A stretch of DNA of 64,000 nucleotides from Nocardioides sp. (GCA_002729525.1 PBYI01000054.1:124001-188000); one strand, 5' to 3'. Positions 1 to 10,184 are shown, numbered from the stretch's first letter. A program made the numbers and translations. The notes: generated by a model from the letters alone, not told the origin.

Positions 1-342
1 CCGGTCACCGACGCGGCTCTGCTGGCCGCCAAGGCCGACGGCCTCATCGCGGTGGTGAGGCACGGCAAGACCACCAAGGACCAACTCCAGCACGCGCTCG
101 AGCGCGTCGAGTCGGTCGGCGCCCGCTGCCTCGGCGTCGTGGTCAACCTGGCTCCGGCGAAGAAGAAGGAAGCCTCGGGCTACGGGTACGGCTATGGCTA
201 CGGGTATGGCTACGGGTACGTCGACGAGCCGGCCAAGAAGCCGTCCAAGGCCGTGCCGGTCGGCAGCCCGGACAAGGCCGCGAAGAAGGCCGCTAAGGAA
301 GCTGCCAAGCGCCGGAGCGGCGGCAAGCGCTCCTCCCGCTGA
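1..342 (+). CDS. C-terminal end of a polysaccharide-biosynthesis tyrosine autokinase (partial)
   Basis: The reading frame is open from the window edge and ends at 342, so only the last 113 codons are seen. The visible part (ADGLIAVVRHGKTTKDQL, then ERVESVGARCLGVVVNLAP) matches the end of the CpsD/Wzc-type BY-kinase P-loop domain. It is followed by a run of alternating Tyr-Gly with about eight tyrosines and a Lys/Ala-rich tail. In BY-kinases a C-terminal tyrosine cluster is autophosphorylated to control capsule or exopolysaccharide chain length. The rhamnose and GDP-mannose sugar genes just downstream fit that role. The Walker motifs lie outside the window, so activity cannot be judged. Confidence 0.75.
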   Translation, partial: PVTDAALLAAKADGLIAVVRHGKTTKDQLQHALERVESVGARCLGVVVNLAPAKKKEASGYGYGYGYGYGYGYVDEPAKKPSKAVPVGSPDKAAKKAAKEAAKRRSGGKRSSR

Positions 343-347
343 CCCCT

Positions 348-484
348 CCGGTGGTTGAGTAGCCGCGGAGCGACGCAGGAGCGCAGCGGCGTACCGAAAC
401 CCAGCGAGACGGGAGCAGGCCGCAACCACGCTCACGGCGGTTTCGACACCTCGTCGCCTAGCGGCCCCTCGGGCTCAACCACCT
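348..484. repeat. Dispersed intergenic palindromic repeat, two degenerate copies
   Basis: Between the kinase stop and the RmlCD stop lies a segment starting GGTGGTTGAGTAGCCGCGGA and containing GGCGTACCGAAACCC. A second partial copy begins at GGTTTCGACACC (439). Read on the other strand this is the same family as the copies near 7228 and 16011. It looks like a REP-like intergenic repeat and probably forms hairpins between the two converging genes. Confidence 0.55.
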
Positions 485-1886
485 ACAAGGCAGCCCGCAC
501 GTACCGCTCCAACGCCACCGTCGCGTCCTCCGGCTCGAACCCCGTCGACCGCAGCTTCGCGAGGTCGAACGCACTGAGCATCGGCCGCGGCGCCATCTCC
601 TTGCCCGCGGAGTACTCCGGCGTGGTCGTCTCGCCCACGTCCGCAACATCCCGGCCCGCGAGCGCGAACACCCGCGCCGCGACCTCGTGCCACGACGTCA
701 CCGGGCCGCCGTTGCTGACGTGGTAGGTGCCGTACGCCGCCCCGGTGGTCACCAGGTGGTCCGTCGCCCGCGCGATCTCGTCCGCGAACGACAGCCGTCC
801 GGTCTGGTCGGTCACCACCGACGGCGACACGCCGCCGGCCGCCAGTCGCAGCATGGTCCGGACGAAGTTGCCGCCGTCGCCGACGACCCACGACGTCCGC
901 AGCAGGTAGTGCCGCCTGGCGGCGGCCACGGCGACCTCGCCGGCTGCCTTCGACTGCGCGTACACCCCGAGCGGCGCCAGCTGCTCGCTCTCGACGTGGT
1001 CGGCGACGGTGCCGTCGAAGACGTACTCCGTGGAGTAGTGGACCAGCGTGAAGCGGTGCTCGTTCGACAGCCGCGCGAGCTCGGCGGGGGCGACGGCGTT
1101 GACCGCCCACGCCGTACGCCGCCCCTCGGGCGTCTCGGCGGCGTCGACGGCGGTGTAGGCGGCGGCGTTGACCACGACGTCGTAGTCGTGCCACGGCACG
1201 TCCCACGACCCGGGAACGGCGAGGTCGAGCTCGAGGTCGGCGCCCGAGCCCGGACGGGCGGCGCCGTCGGCGTGGTCGAGCGCGCCGACCAGCGCACGGC
1301 CGACCTGACCCTGCGCGCCGAGCACCAGCGTGCGGCGCGGCGGGAAGCGCACCGCGTCGGCCAGCGACGGGTTCTGCCGATCCTTCTCCGAGATCTCCGA
1401 ATCCGCCAGCGGGATCGGCCACGGGATCGCCGCGGTCGGGTCGTCGAGCGCCAGCGCGGGGTAGGTGATGCCCGGGCGCCAGTGGTCGTTGACGAGGTAG
1501 GAGTAGGCGACCTCGTCGTCGAGGGTCTGGTAGCTGTTGCCCACGCCGCGCGGCACGAACACCGCCGTCTCGGGGGTGAGCTCGACGTGGAAGGTCGCGC
1601 CGTACGACGCCCCCTCGCGCAGGTCGACCCAGGCGCCGAAGGCGCGTCCGCCACTGACCGAGACGAGCTTGTCCCAGGGCTCGGCGTGGATGCCGCGGGT
1701 CGCGCCGCGGCGGGTGTTCCAGGAGACGTTCTGCTGGACCGGCTCGAAGTCGGGCAGGCCGAGGCCGACCATCTTCTGCCGCTGCCAGTTCTCCTTGAAC
1801 CAGCCGCGGGCGTCCTCGTGCAGGGGCAGGCGCAGGACGAGCAGCCCGGGGACCGGGGTGGTCTCGACGGCGAGGGCTGCGCTCAC
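483..1886 (-). CDS. rmlCD: Fused dTDP-4-dehydrorhamnose 3,5-epimerase / dTDP-4-dehydrorhamnose reductase
   Basis: A 467-residue protein joining the last two steps of dTDP-L-rhamnose synthesis. Residues about 1-180 are an RmlC cupin (DARGWFKENWQ, RGATRGIHAEPWDKLV with the catalytic-type His, VFVPRGVGNSYQ). Residues about 185-467 are an RmlD short-chain reductase with the NAD(P) glycine motif GAQGQVG, the VVNAAAYTAVDAAE block and the YAQSKAAGE Tyr-x3-Lys pair. Both halves look complete. It sits 7 nt downstream of rmlB on the same strand, so epimerase-reductase and dehydratase are probably co-transcribed. The product would feed cell-wall linker or exopolysaccharide rhamnose. Confidence 0.9.
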   Translation of the reverse strand: MSAALAVETTPVPGLLVLRLPLHEDARGWFKENWQRQKMVGLGLPDFEPVQQNVSWNTRRGATRGIHAEPWDKLVSVSGGRAFGAWVDLREGASYGATFHVELTPETAVFVPRGVGNSYQTLDDEVAYSYLVNDHWRPGITYPALALDDPTAAIPWPIPLADSEISEKDRQNPSLADAVRFPPRRTLVLGAQGQVGRALVGALDHADGAARPGSGADLELDLAVPGSWDVPWHDYDVVVNAAAYTAVDAAETPEGRRTAWAVNAVAPAELARLSNEHRFTLVHYSTEYVFDGTVADHVESEQLAPLGVYAQSKAAGEVAVAAARRHYLLRTSWVVGDGGNFVRTMLRLAAGGVSPSVVTDQTGRLSFADEIARATDHLVTTGAAYGTYHVSNGGPVTSWHEVAARVFALAGRDVADVGETTTPEYSAGKEMAPRPMLSAFDLAKLRSTGFEPEDATVALERYVRAAL

Positions 1887-1893
1887 CGGGCGC

Positions 1894-3927
<2,034 letters not shown>

Positions 3928-3935
3928 TCATGCAA

Positions 3936-3968
3936 CGAGGCCCCGACGCCGGTGGCGTCGGGGCCTCG
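3936..3968. terminator. Strong hairpin between gmd and the secreted-protein gene
   Basis: Fifteen-base perfect arms (CGAGGCCCCGACGCC and its complement) around a 3-nt loop lie 17 nt past the stop of the 3986-4435 gene. No T-tract is present, as is common for actinobacterial terminators. Confidence 0.7.
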
Positions 3969-3985
3969 AGGAACCGAGTAGAGCG

Positions 3986-4435
3986 TCAGCCCTTGCGGTT
4001 GTAGACCTTAACGGTCGACTTCGCGGTGGAGCGGGTCCACTTCGAGTCCTTGACCTTCAGGTAGACGACCTTGACGCGCCAGATGCCGCTGCCCTTCCCC
4101 TTGTTGATGAGGAAGTTGGCGTTGATGGTCTTCGAGGCGACACCGTTCTTCAGGCGCTTGTTGAAGAAAAACTTGGTGCCGCGCTTCGGGCCGTCGGCCT
4201 TGACGAACTTGAACCGCACGGAGCCGCGCGGGGTGCCGATCGAGTCGCCGGCGGTGACGCCAACGGCGAAACGGAGACGGTCGCCGCGGAAGCCCTGGGT
4301 CGGGCCGTTGAGCACCGTGGTGGTGTCGACGCAACCGGTGTACGGGCAGGCAGCGGAGGCCTGCGGCGACGGGACGGCTGCGAGGCCCGCCATGGTCAGG
4401 AGGGCCGCGAAAAGGCCCACGATCAACTTCTTCAT
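3986..4435 (-). CDS. Small secreted protein, probable Ig-like fold
   Basis: A 149-residue exported protein. It starts MKKLIVGLFAALLTMAGLAA with a classical Sec signal peptide and an Ala-x-Ala type cleavage site near QASAACPYTG. The mature part (two Cys near the start, then basic beta-strand-like segments such as GSVRFKFVKADGPKRG and GIWRVKVVYLKV) resembles single Ig-like or bacterial cell-surface beta domains. The frame is open up to 4543, but the ATG at 4435 sits just before the signal peptide and has an AGGGA-like Shine-Dalgarno. Its function is unknown; it stands alone between the sugar genes and the SGNH hydrolase. Confidence 0.7.
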   Translation of the reverse strand: MKKLIVGLFAALLTMAGLAAVPSPQASAACPYTGCVDTTTVLNGPTQGFRGDRLRFAVGVTAGDSIGTPRGSVRFKFVKADGPKRGTKFFFNKRLKNGVASKTINANFLINKGKGSGIWRVKVVYLKVKDSKWTRSTAKSTVKVYNRKG

Positions 4436-4587
4436 GTATCTACATCCCTGGGAGTCAAGGGCGCCCGTCCGGTGGGCCTGGCTCTTGCGGTAGTAGATCA
4501 CACATTGCCTCGGCCTGACCAAGCAGATCAGGAAAGTTCGCACGGACGAAACATTGGGGCCACCTGCGGCGATGCCCCGCGGGGCAC

Positions 4588-5355
4588 TCAGCCGGTGACG
4601 TCGAGGCGCTCCAGGACGGCCGCGGCGATCGCCGCGTGGCCCTCACTGCCCGGGTACGCGGTGTCGCGCTCGGAGACCTCGTAGCCCGTGGGGGCGATCG
4701 CGGTGCCCTCCTCCGCGTGGTTGCGGGCGACGGTGGCGAGGTCGGCGACCGGCACCACGGTCTCGCTGTCGGTGTCGTTGCAAGCGTCGCGGACGGCCTC
4801 GACGAGCTCGGCGTCCTCGTCGGGGTCGACGAACGGCTCCAGACAGACGATCTGCGCATCGGGGGAAGCGGCCTCCACCGCATCGACGAGCGCCGGGAAG
4901 GTGTCGACGAAGTCGGTCTGCGGGAACGTCGCCGAGTCGGTGCCGAAAGCGACGATCACGACGTCCATGCCGGTCGGCACGTCGTTCATCCGCAGCTCCG
5001 GCTCCGCGCCGGCCTCGCCGTCCACGTCGACCTCGACTGGGTAGCCGGCCGCCATGCCCTGCTGGACGAGCTCGGTGAAGCGGTCCTCGGGCTGCTTGGC
5101 GTACGACCCGGCGACGAGCGAGTCGCCGAAGATGCTGACCGCCAGCGGCCCGTCGTCCGGGAGGGTGATCTGGGCGTACTCCGCGCCCTTCGACGACCGC
5201 GCCTCAGCAGAGGTGTCGGTCGGGTCGTCGTCACCGCCGCCGCGCAGGGTCAGTGCCACCACGACGACCACGACGACAGCCAGAGCGACCAGGCCACCGA
5301 TCTGGAGCACGGTGCTGGTCGAGGCTCGGCCACGGTCGTCTCTGGGCTGGGTCAC
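4588..5355 (-). CDS. Membrane-anchored SGNH/GDSL-family hydrolase
   Basis: About 255 residues. One N-terminal transmembrane segment (VLQIGGLVALAVVVVVVVAL) is followed by an extracytoplasmic SGNH domain. Block I is SIFGDSLVAGSYA (nucleophile Ser), block III-like GTDSATF replaces the usual Gly-x-Asn, and block V is DTAYPGSEGHAAIA (Asp and His). Such enzymes de-O-acetylate or acylate wall polysaccharides and peptidoglycan, which suits the adjacent polysaccharide locus. GTG at 5355 was preferred; a GTG at 5391 in frame is possible. The substrate cannot be inferred. Confidence 0.72.
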   Translation of the reverse strand: MTQPRDDRGRASTSTVLQIGGLVALAVVVVVVVALTLRGGGDDDPTDTSAEARSSKGAEYAQITLPDDGPLAVSIFGDSLVAGSYAKQPEDRFTELVQQGMAAGYPVEVDVDGEAGAEPELRMNDVPTGMDVVIVAFGTDSATFPQTDFVDTFPALVDAVEAASPDAQIVCLEPFVDPDEDAELVEAVRDACNDTDSETVVPVADLATVARNHAEEGTAIAPTGYEVSERDTAYPGSEGHAAIAAAVLERLDVTG

Positions 5356-5401
5356 GGCGTCGAGGGTAGGTGATGGCCACCGCGAGACCACGGCGCCTGC
5401 G

Positions 5402-7141
5402 TCAGCACGTCGTCGCGGCCTCGGCGAAGCCCGTGCCCGACAGCGACGGGGTCGTCCGCACCACGGTGTCGTGGTCCTGGCCCGCGCCCGTCGTCGCCAT
5501 GAAGGTGATCCGGACGCTCTTGCGGTTGGTCAGCTCGACCTGGAGACGGGCGGCGGGGCGGTTGCCGTCGTACACGATGTCGGGCGTGACCGCGCGACCG
5601 TCGATCAGGAATCGGTAGAGGCTGCCGTTCGCCGGGCCGTACACCGAGACGTTGACGAGCTGGTTGCCCGGATCGGTGAAGTTCGCCCCGCCACCCGTGA
5701 TGTAGTCGGGCAGCTCCTGCGCCTCGGCCGGGTCGATCGTCTGCTCGAAGGTCACCGTCCCCGACAGCGTCTGGCGACCGTCGGCGGCGCACGAACGGGA
5801 CTCGACGTCGGTGAAGTAGTCGAGGTAGTAGGACATCTTCGACCCGGTGCCATCGTTGAACGCAATGTCGACGCGCCCCACGGTGTCGTCACCGGTGGTC
5901 GTCGCGCCCGCGACGACGGTGTCGGCCAGGACCGCGGCCGGCTCGTCGTCGTACGGGGTGACCAGGAAGCGACCCTCCCGGGCAGCCCTGCCCATCGCCT
6001 CGGCGAAGTCGAGCGGGGAGCCGAGATCCCCGGTGACGCCCTGGAAGATCGAGCGCGCCGCGCCGGCGAAGTAGGCGTCCTGCTCGGTGGGGTCCTCGTA
6101 GTCGAGGTAGACCTGGTTGAGGAGCTTCTGCACCGCATTGTCGGCGGTGATCTGGTCGCCGTCGACGTCGACCGGGCCGGTGACCTGGAGCAGGTAGCTC
6201 AGACCGACGACGTCGATCGAGAGCATGCCGTCGAGCTGCTGCTCGGGGTACTGGGTGTCCCAGAACGCCTGGAAGATCTCGACCGCGCGCGGCCAGTCCG
6301 GCGTGAAGTTGGGGTCCTGCCAGAAACGGGCGATCTCGACGCCGTACAACGCCTTCTCGGCGTCGGTCACCTCGGTGATCGGCTTCTCGGCGCCGTTGAC
6401 GTCGAAACTGGCGGACGAGCCCTGCTCCTCCATCGTCAGCCGGCCGTCCTCGGCGTGCACGACCGCCCACGAGCCCGGGAGCCCGGCGGTCGCGCGGAGC
6501 TCGGCGTTGTTCTGGAAGATGAAGAGGTAGTCCTTCGGGCCGTCGGCGCCGACCATCGGCGGCAGGACCTCGACGGTCTTCTGGGCCGAGCCCATCGCGT
6601 CGGCGAGGTCGCGGATCGTGTCGCGGTACTCCTCGAAGCGGCCCTTGAGCGGGCCGACGTACCCGTCGCTGCTCTCGGCCTCGACGAGGGTCGCGCCCTC
6701 CTCGAGCGCCTCGTGCGCCTGGGTCACCGGCTCGTCGAGGCTCTCGACGACGTCGACCTGGATCGCGCCGTCGACGAACGCGTCGTCGACCCTGTCGGCC
6801 ACGTCGGCGAGCGGGAGCACCGCCCCCTCCCCCACGACCTTGAGGCTCCGGCTCAGCGCCTGGATGCCGCTGACGTCGTCGCCGAACACCGGCAGGTGGG
6901 ACAGACCGTCCCACCACCAGCCGTCGACGCGACCGGCCGCGGAGTCCGCGCGGTCGACCAGCTCGGCCGCCGCGGCGTCGCGGGCCGCGGGGTCGTCGTC
7001 CTCGATCGCGGCGCGGATGACGTCGACCTGACTCTCGGCCGCCACGAGGTCCTGCTGGGTCTGGTACGCCGTCCAGGCGGTCCAGCCGACGGCGCCGACG
7101 ATGACGAGGGCGAGCACGGTCAGGGCGATCCGTTTCGGCAC
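5402..7141 (-). CDS. DUF4012 family membrane-anchored protein
   Basis: About 579 residues beginning with one transmembrane helix (IALTVLALVIVGAVGWTAW), then an alpha-helical extracytoplasmic region and the DUF4012 core. The core contains DYLFIFQNNAELRATAGLPG, LLSIDVVGLSYLLQVTGPV-like and LNQVYLDYEDP segments. DUF4012 proteins occur in exopolysaccharide and cell-surface loci of Actinobacteria and share features with LytR-CpsA-Psr neighbourhoods, but no reaction is established. The upstream open frame to 7582 runs through repeats and is not credible. GTG 7141 or TTG 7150 is the likely start. It is the first gene of the minus-strand set here. Confidence 0.78.
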   Translation of the reverse strand: MPKRIALTVLALVIVGAVGWTAWTAYQTQQDLVAAESQVDVIRAAIEDDDPAARDAAAAELVDRADSAAGRVDGWWWDGLSHLPVFGDDVSGIQALSRSLKVVGEGAVLPLADVADRVDDAFVDGAIQVDVVESLDEPVTQAHEALEEGATLVEAESSDGYVGPLKGRFEEYRDTIRDLADAMGSAQKTVEVLPPMVGADGPKDYLFIFQNNAELRATAGLPGSWAVVHAEDGRLTMEEQGSSASFDVNGAEKPITEVTDAEKALYGVEIARFWQDPNFTPDWPRAVEIFQAFWDTQYPEQQLDGMLSIDVVGLSYLLQVTGPVDVDGDQITADNAVQKLLNQVYLDYEDPTEQDAYFAGAARSIFQGVTGDLGSPLDFAEAMGRAAREGRFLVTPYDDEPAAVLADTVVAGATTTGDDTVGRVDIAFNDGTGSKMSYYLDYFTDVESRSCAADGRQTLSGTVTFEQTIDPAEAQELPDYITGGGANFTDPGNQLVNVSVYGPANGSLYRFLIDGRAVTPDIVYDGNRPAARLQVELTNRKSVRITFMATTGAGQDHDTVVRTTPSLSGTGFAEAATTC

Positions 7142-7227
7142 GCGCGTCAAGGTACAGGCCGGCGCGTGGTGGGGGTGGGTGGTCGGGGGTGGTTGCGGTG
7201 GTTCGTCGGTCGTTGCGGTGGTCTGTT

Positions 7228-7358
7228 GGGTGCGGGCATCTCGATACGCCGGCTGCGCTCGTGCCTCGCTCCGCCGGCTACTCGATGACCGGAGGGGTGC
7301 GCTCGTTCCTCGCTCGTCCCCGGCTACTCGATGACCGGAGCCGGTGTTCGATGACCGG
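7228..7358. repeat. Dispersed palindromic repeat, full copy plus partial copies
   Basis: A copy beginning GGGTGCGGGCATCTCGATAC and ending CTACTCGATGACCGG (7228-7292) is followed by a second, degenerate copy and a third CGATGACCGG tail. The 16011-16075 copy has the same order and near-identical ends. The 7142-7418 gap holds only these repeats and the DUF1416 terminator. Confidence 0.65.
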
Positions 7359-7370
7359 GCGGGACGACGA

Positions 7371-7402
7371 AGGCCCCGCCGCTCCGGGGAGCGGCGGGGC
7401 CT
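7371..7402. terminator. Terminator hairpin after the sulfurtransferase operon
   Basis: Perfect 15-bp inverted arms (AGGCCCCGCCGCTCC) with a 2-nt centre, 16 nt past the DUF1416 stop. It would end the minus-strand sulfur transcript. Confidence 0.75.
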
Positions 7403-7418
7403 CGTGGGCGCAGGTGCG

Positions 7419-7715
7419 TCAGATGGTGATGCTGACCTCGGCGACCGAGCCGACCTGGGCGTGGACCTGGCGGTCCACCGGGTCGGCCTTCGGGGCCAGG
7501 GTGCGCAGGGTCCAGTCGCCGTCGCCGGCGAAGAACCGGAAGTGGCCGCTCGCCGAGGTCGGGACCTCGGCGGTGAACTCACCGGTCCGGTCGAGCAGGC
7601 GCACGTAGGCGTTGCCCACGGGCTCGCCGTCGCGCAGGACCTGGCCCTGGACGACGGCCTCCTTCTTCACGTCGATGCCGTCGAGGGACAGGCCGCCCTC
7701 GGTCGCTCCGCACAT
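7419..7715 (-). CDS. sseC: DUF1416 protein (SseC-like)
   Basis: A 98-residue protein beginning MCGATEGG with a family-typical N-terminal Cys. It has a transthyretin-like beta sandwich pattern (VVQGQVLRDGEPVGNAYVRL, EVPTSASGHFRFFAGDGDW). Mycobacterial SseC lies immediately after the rhodanese CysA/SseA, exactly as here. The family is associated with thiosulfate or persulfide handling but its biochemical role is not established. The gap to the rhodanese stop is 24 nt, so they should be one operon. Confidence 0.88.
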   Translation of the reverse strand: MCGATEGGLSLDGIDVKKEAVVQGQVLRDGEPVGNAYVRLLDRTGEFTAEVPTSASGHFRFFAGDGDWTLRTLAPKADPVDRQVHAQVGSVAEVSITI

Positions 7716-7739
7716 CTCGTTCTCCTCGTCTCTCTCGGC

Positions 7740-8588
7740 TCAGGCCTGGCCGGGCTCGTCGCCGAGGGCGACCGGGACGCCGACGAGGGAGCCGTACTCG
7801 GTCCAGGAGCCGTCGTAGTTCTTGACGTTCTCCTGGCCCAGCAGCTCCTTGAGCACGAACCAGGTGTGGCTGGAGCGCTCGCCGATGCGGCAGTAGGCGA
7901 TGGTGTCCTTCTCGAAGTCGACGCCCGCGTCGCCGTAGATCGTGCGGAGCTCGTCGTCGGACTTGAAGGTGCCGTCGTCGTTCGCGGCCTTGCTCCACGG
8001 GACGCTGGCGGCGGTCGGCACGTGGCCGGCACGCTGGGCCTGCTCCTGCGGGAGGTGGGCCGGGGCGAGCAGGCGGCCGGCGTACTCGTCGGGGCTGCGG
8101 ACGTCGACGAGGTTCTGCACGCCGATCGCGGCGACGACGTCGTCGCGGAACGCGCGGATCGAGTGGTCCTGCTCGGTCGCGGTGTAGGAGGTCTTCTCGC
8201 GGGCCGGCAGCTCGGAGACCAGCTCGCGGGAGTCGAGCTCCCACTTCTTGCGGCCGCCGTCGAGGAGCTTGACGTCGGAGTGGCCGTAGAGCTTGAAGTA
8301 CCAGTAGGCGTAGGCGGCGAACCAGTTGTTGTTGCCGCCGTAGAGGACGACGGTGTGGTCGTTGCCGACCCCGCGGTCCGACAGCAGCGCCTCGAACTGC
8401 TCCTTGCTGACGAAGTCGCGACGGACCTGGTCCTGGAGGTCGGTCGTCCAGTCGAGCTTGATGGCGCCCTTGATGTGGCCCTTGTCGTAGGCCGTGGTGT
8501 CCTCGTCGACCTCCACGAGAACGATGGACGGGTCGTCGAGGTGGTCCTCGACCCACTGGGCGGTGACGAGCGTGGTGTCACGAGACAT
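7740..8588 (-). CDS. sseA: Thiosulfate sulfurtransferase (tandem rhodanese)
   Basis: A 282-residue protein of two rhodanese domains. The N-terminal half is the inactive domain (residues about 5-125). The C-terminal half has the active loop AYCRIGERSSHTWF with the persulfide-forming Cys near residue 232. It transfers sulfane sulfur from thiosulfate or mercaptopyruvate to thiol or cyanide acceptors; in mycobacteria the orthologue is named CysA2. The start MSRDTTLVTAQWV at 8588 is the family start; the frame extends to 8675 without coding character. It is co-directional with DUF4395 and DUF1416, behind the leader peptide. Confidence 0.92.
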   Translation of the reverse strand: MSRDTTLVTAQWVEDHLDDPSIVLVEVDEDTTAYDKGHIKGAIKLDWTTDLQDQVRRDFVSKEQFEALLSDRGVGNDHTVVLYGGNNNWFAAYAYWYFKLYGHSDVKLLDGGRKKWELDSRELVSELPAREKTSYTATEQDHSIRAFRDDVVAAIGVQNLVDVRSPDEYAGRLLAPAHLPQEQAQRAGHVPTAASVPWSKAANDDGTFKSDDELRTIYGDAGVDFEKDTIAYCRIGERSSHTWFVLKELLGQENVKNYDGSWTEYGSLVGVPVALGDEPGQA

Positions 8589-8637
8589 GAGGTGAAGCCT
8601 TTCGGTCTGTGCGGAAGAAGTGGGGTGCCGGCGCCGG

Positions 8638-9105
8638 TCAGGCGGTGGCGCGCTTGTAAAGCAGGAAGAGCTCACAGCCCAGGCAGAAGCGGAAGACCGC
8701 GTTGAGCAGGGCGGCGACGAGCGCCAGACCGAGCGCGGCGTACGTCAGGGCATCGAGGCCGGTGACGAGGCCGAGGAACGCCGCCACCGAGAAGCCCAGG
8801 CCGACGGTCTGGGCGAACCGCGGCGGGGCCGGGTCCTCCAGGTGGTCGGGAGCCGCGAGGCGCGGGCGGACCCAGGTGCGGAACGCCCAGGCGATCGGGG
8901 TGTGCTGGACGCCGCGGGTCGAGCCGATCGCGAACAGGACCGTCTGGACCGCGACGAGCACCAGCGCGACCGGGCCGGGCCCGGCCAGCAGCGAGGCGAG
9001 CAGGACGACCGCGGTGATCGCGGCGGTGAACTGCGGGCCGCGGGGGTCGATCCCCGTGACGCCGGAGCTCTGGAGGCGCGTGGGCGCGGCGGAGGTGGTG
9101 GACAT
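8638..9105 (-). CDS. DUF4395 integral membrane protein
   Basis: 155 residues with about four transmembrane helices and the conserved C-terminal CLGCELFLLYKR motif, two Cys of which recall redox-active membrane thiol proteins. DUF4395 proteins are habitually coupled to thioredoxin and rhodanese genes in Actinobacteria, and here the gene lies between them. A CGAGGAG ribosome site precedes the ATG. A role in moving or oxidising sulfur at the membrane is inferred from context only. Confidence 0.85.
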   Translation of the reverse strand: MSTTSAAPTRLQSSGVTGIDPRGPQFTAAITAVVLLASLLAGPGPVALVLVAVQTVLFAIGSTRGVQHTPIAWAFRTWVRPRLAAPDHLEDPAPPRFAQTVGLGFSVAAFLGLVTGLDALTYAALGLALVAALLNAVFRFCLGCELFLLYKRATA

Positions 9106-9161
9106 GTCGACTCCTCGGACGACGAGTGGCTGGCGGGAGCGTCTGCCAGCAGGTCACACCA

Positions 9162-9184
9162 TAGTCGAGTAATTCAGTCGACTA
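9162..9184. promoter_or_regulatory. Inverted repeat downstream of the leader peptide, possible operator
   Basis: TAGTCGA and TCGACTA are separated by 9 nt in an AT-richer island between leader peptide and DUF4395. Its spacing would suit a dimeric regulator such as an Rrf2-type protein. It could also be part of an RNA structure, because it lies inside the presumed transcript. Confidence 0.35.
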
Positions 9185-9207
9185 AAGGATGTAAGTGACT
9201 GCCGGCG

Positions 9208-9285
9208 TCACCAGCAACGACACAGCGCCGAGCGCACGCGGCAGTGGTCCACTGCGCGGCGCTTGGTGAGCATGGTCGTCGACAT
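9208..9285 (-). CDS. Cysteine-rich leader peptide (attenuator uORF)
   Basis: A 25-codon ORF beginning MSTTMLTKRRAVDH and ending CRVRSALCRCW. It matches the actinobacterial 'putative leader peptide' pattern: basic start, RRxVDxxRV, then Cys close to the stop. Such uORFs sit ahead of sulfur-assimilation and cysteine genes, and translation through the terminal Cys codons tunes downstream expression with charged tRNA-Cys supply. Here it lies about 100 nt ahead of DUF4395, SseA and DUF1416 on the same strand, with a CTGGC/GCCAG stem in between. An in-frame ATG at 9297 is an alternative start. Confidence 0.75.
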   Translation of the reverse strand: MSTTMLTKRRAVDHCRVRSALCRCW

Positions 9286-9367
9286 GCCGAGAACCATAGG
9301 GCGGCGCGACGGCGAATGCTCGTCGAGATCCCACATGGTGATACTCGAATCCATATTCTGAGATCGC

Positions 9368-9862
9368 CTAGGCGTGCGGCGTTGCCGGCAGGGCCGACTC
9401 GACCTGCGCGCGGGTGGGTGCGCCAGCAGCCCGGACGAGCTCCCGACCTGCGGCGTCGAGCACCAGCGTGGTGGGCGTGCGGGTGATCCCGAGGCGGCGT
9501 ACGACGTCGAGGTGGGACTCCGCGTCGACCTCGACGTGGGCGACGCCGTCGGTCGAGCCGGCGACGTCCTCGAGCACGCGGCGGGTGGCACGGCACGGCG
9601 CGCAGAAGGCGGAGGAGAACTGGAGGAGCGTGGCGCGCTCGCCGAGGTCGGACTCCCACGGCGTGCCGGCGAGCAGGCTGTCGGTCACGGGCGCCTCGCC
9701 CCCCTGGTCGTCGGTCGTCGGCTGGTCGGCAGTGTTGCTGCCGGTGCCGGTGCCGCCGACGGCGCGGGTGCCGCGGAAGCGTCCGTCGGTGGCGGCCCGG
9801 TAGAGGCCGAACGCGAGAGCGACGACGACGGCCGCGATCGCGACCCAGGCTCCGGTGCTCAT
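9368..9862 (-). CDS. Membrane-anchored thioredoxin-fold protein (ThiX-like)
   Basis: 164 residues: one N-terminal transmembrane helix (VAIAAVVVALAFGLY), a Gly/Thr linker, then a thioredoxin domain with LLQFSSAFCAPCRATRRVL (CxxC near residue 88) and the cis-Pro segment RTPTTLVLD. The active site should face the outside or periplasm-like space. It lies between MoaD and the sulfur genes, the order of mycobacterial thiX-cysA2-sseC2, so it probably reduces disulfide or persulfide partners of that system. Stop-to-start gap to the leader peptide is about 80 nt. Confidence 0.85.
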   Translation of the reverse strand: MSTGAWVAIAAVVVALAFGLYRAATDGRFRGTRAVGGTGTGSNTADQPTTDDQGGEAPVTDSLLAGTPWESDLGERATLLQFSSAFCAPCRATRRVLEDVAGSTDGVAHVEVDAESHLDVVRRLGITRTPTTLVLDAAGRELVRAAGAPTRAQVESALPATPHA

Positions 9863-9905
9863 GTGTTCCTCAACGGGTCGGTGGGGGTGGGCATTCCTGA
9901 GGGCG

Positions 9906-10184
9906 TCAGCCGCCGGCGAAGGGCGGGAGAAACTCGACGGTGTCCCCGGGGACCAATCGGACCTCCTCGGGATCGGCGGAACCGACCGGGCGGTCCCCGA
10001 CGAGGACCGAACAGGCGGACAGGACCTTCTCCAGGTGCTGTCGCCCCCCCTCGGGGTGGTCGGCCACGAGACGTCGTCGCAGGTCGGCGAGGGTGAGCGG
10101 CTCGCTTATGTCGAGAATTGCCTGGTCAGAGCCGGTCGCCGCGCGGGCCGAGGCCCAGAAGTGCACCGTGAGGACATTCGTCAT
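9906..10184 (-). CDS. moaD: MoaD/ThiS-family sulfur carrier
   Basis: 92 residues with the ubiquitin-like fold pattern and the terminal Gly-Gly needed for thiocarboxylation (VEFLPPFAGG). It could serve molybdopterin synthase or another thiocarboxylate pathway; the persulfide genes downstream are consistent with a sulfur-relay use. It is divergent from glnR with 141 nt between starts, a natural space for shared control. Confidence 0.87.
   Translation of the reverse strand: MTNVLTVHFWASARAATGSDQAILDISEPLTLADLRRRLVADHPEGGRQHLEKVLSACSVLVGDRPVGSADPEEVRLVPGDTVEFLPPFAGG

Noticed and set aside
5054-7288. 744-residue plus-strand open frame
   Set aside because: It runs antisense to DUF4012 and has no recognisable domain.
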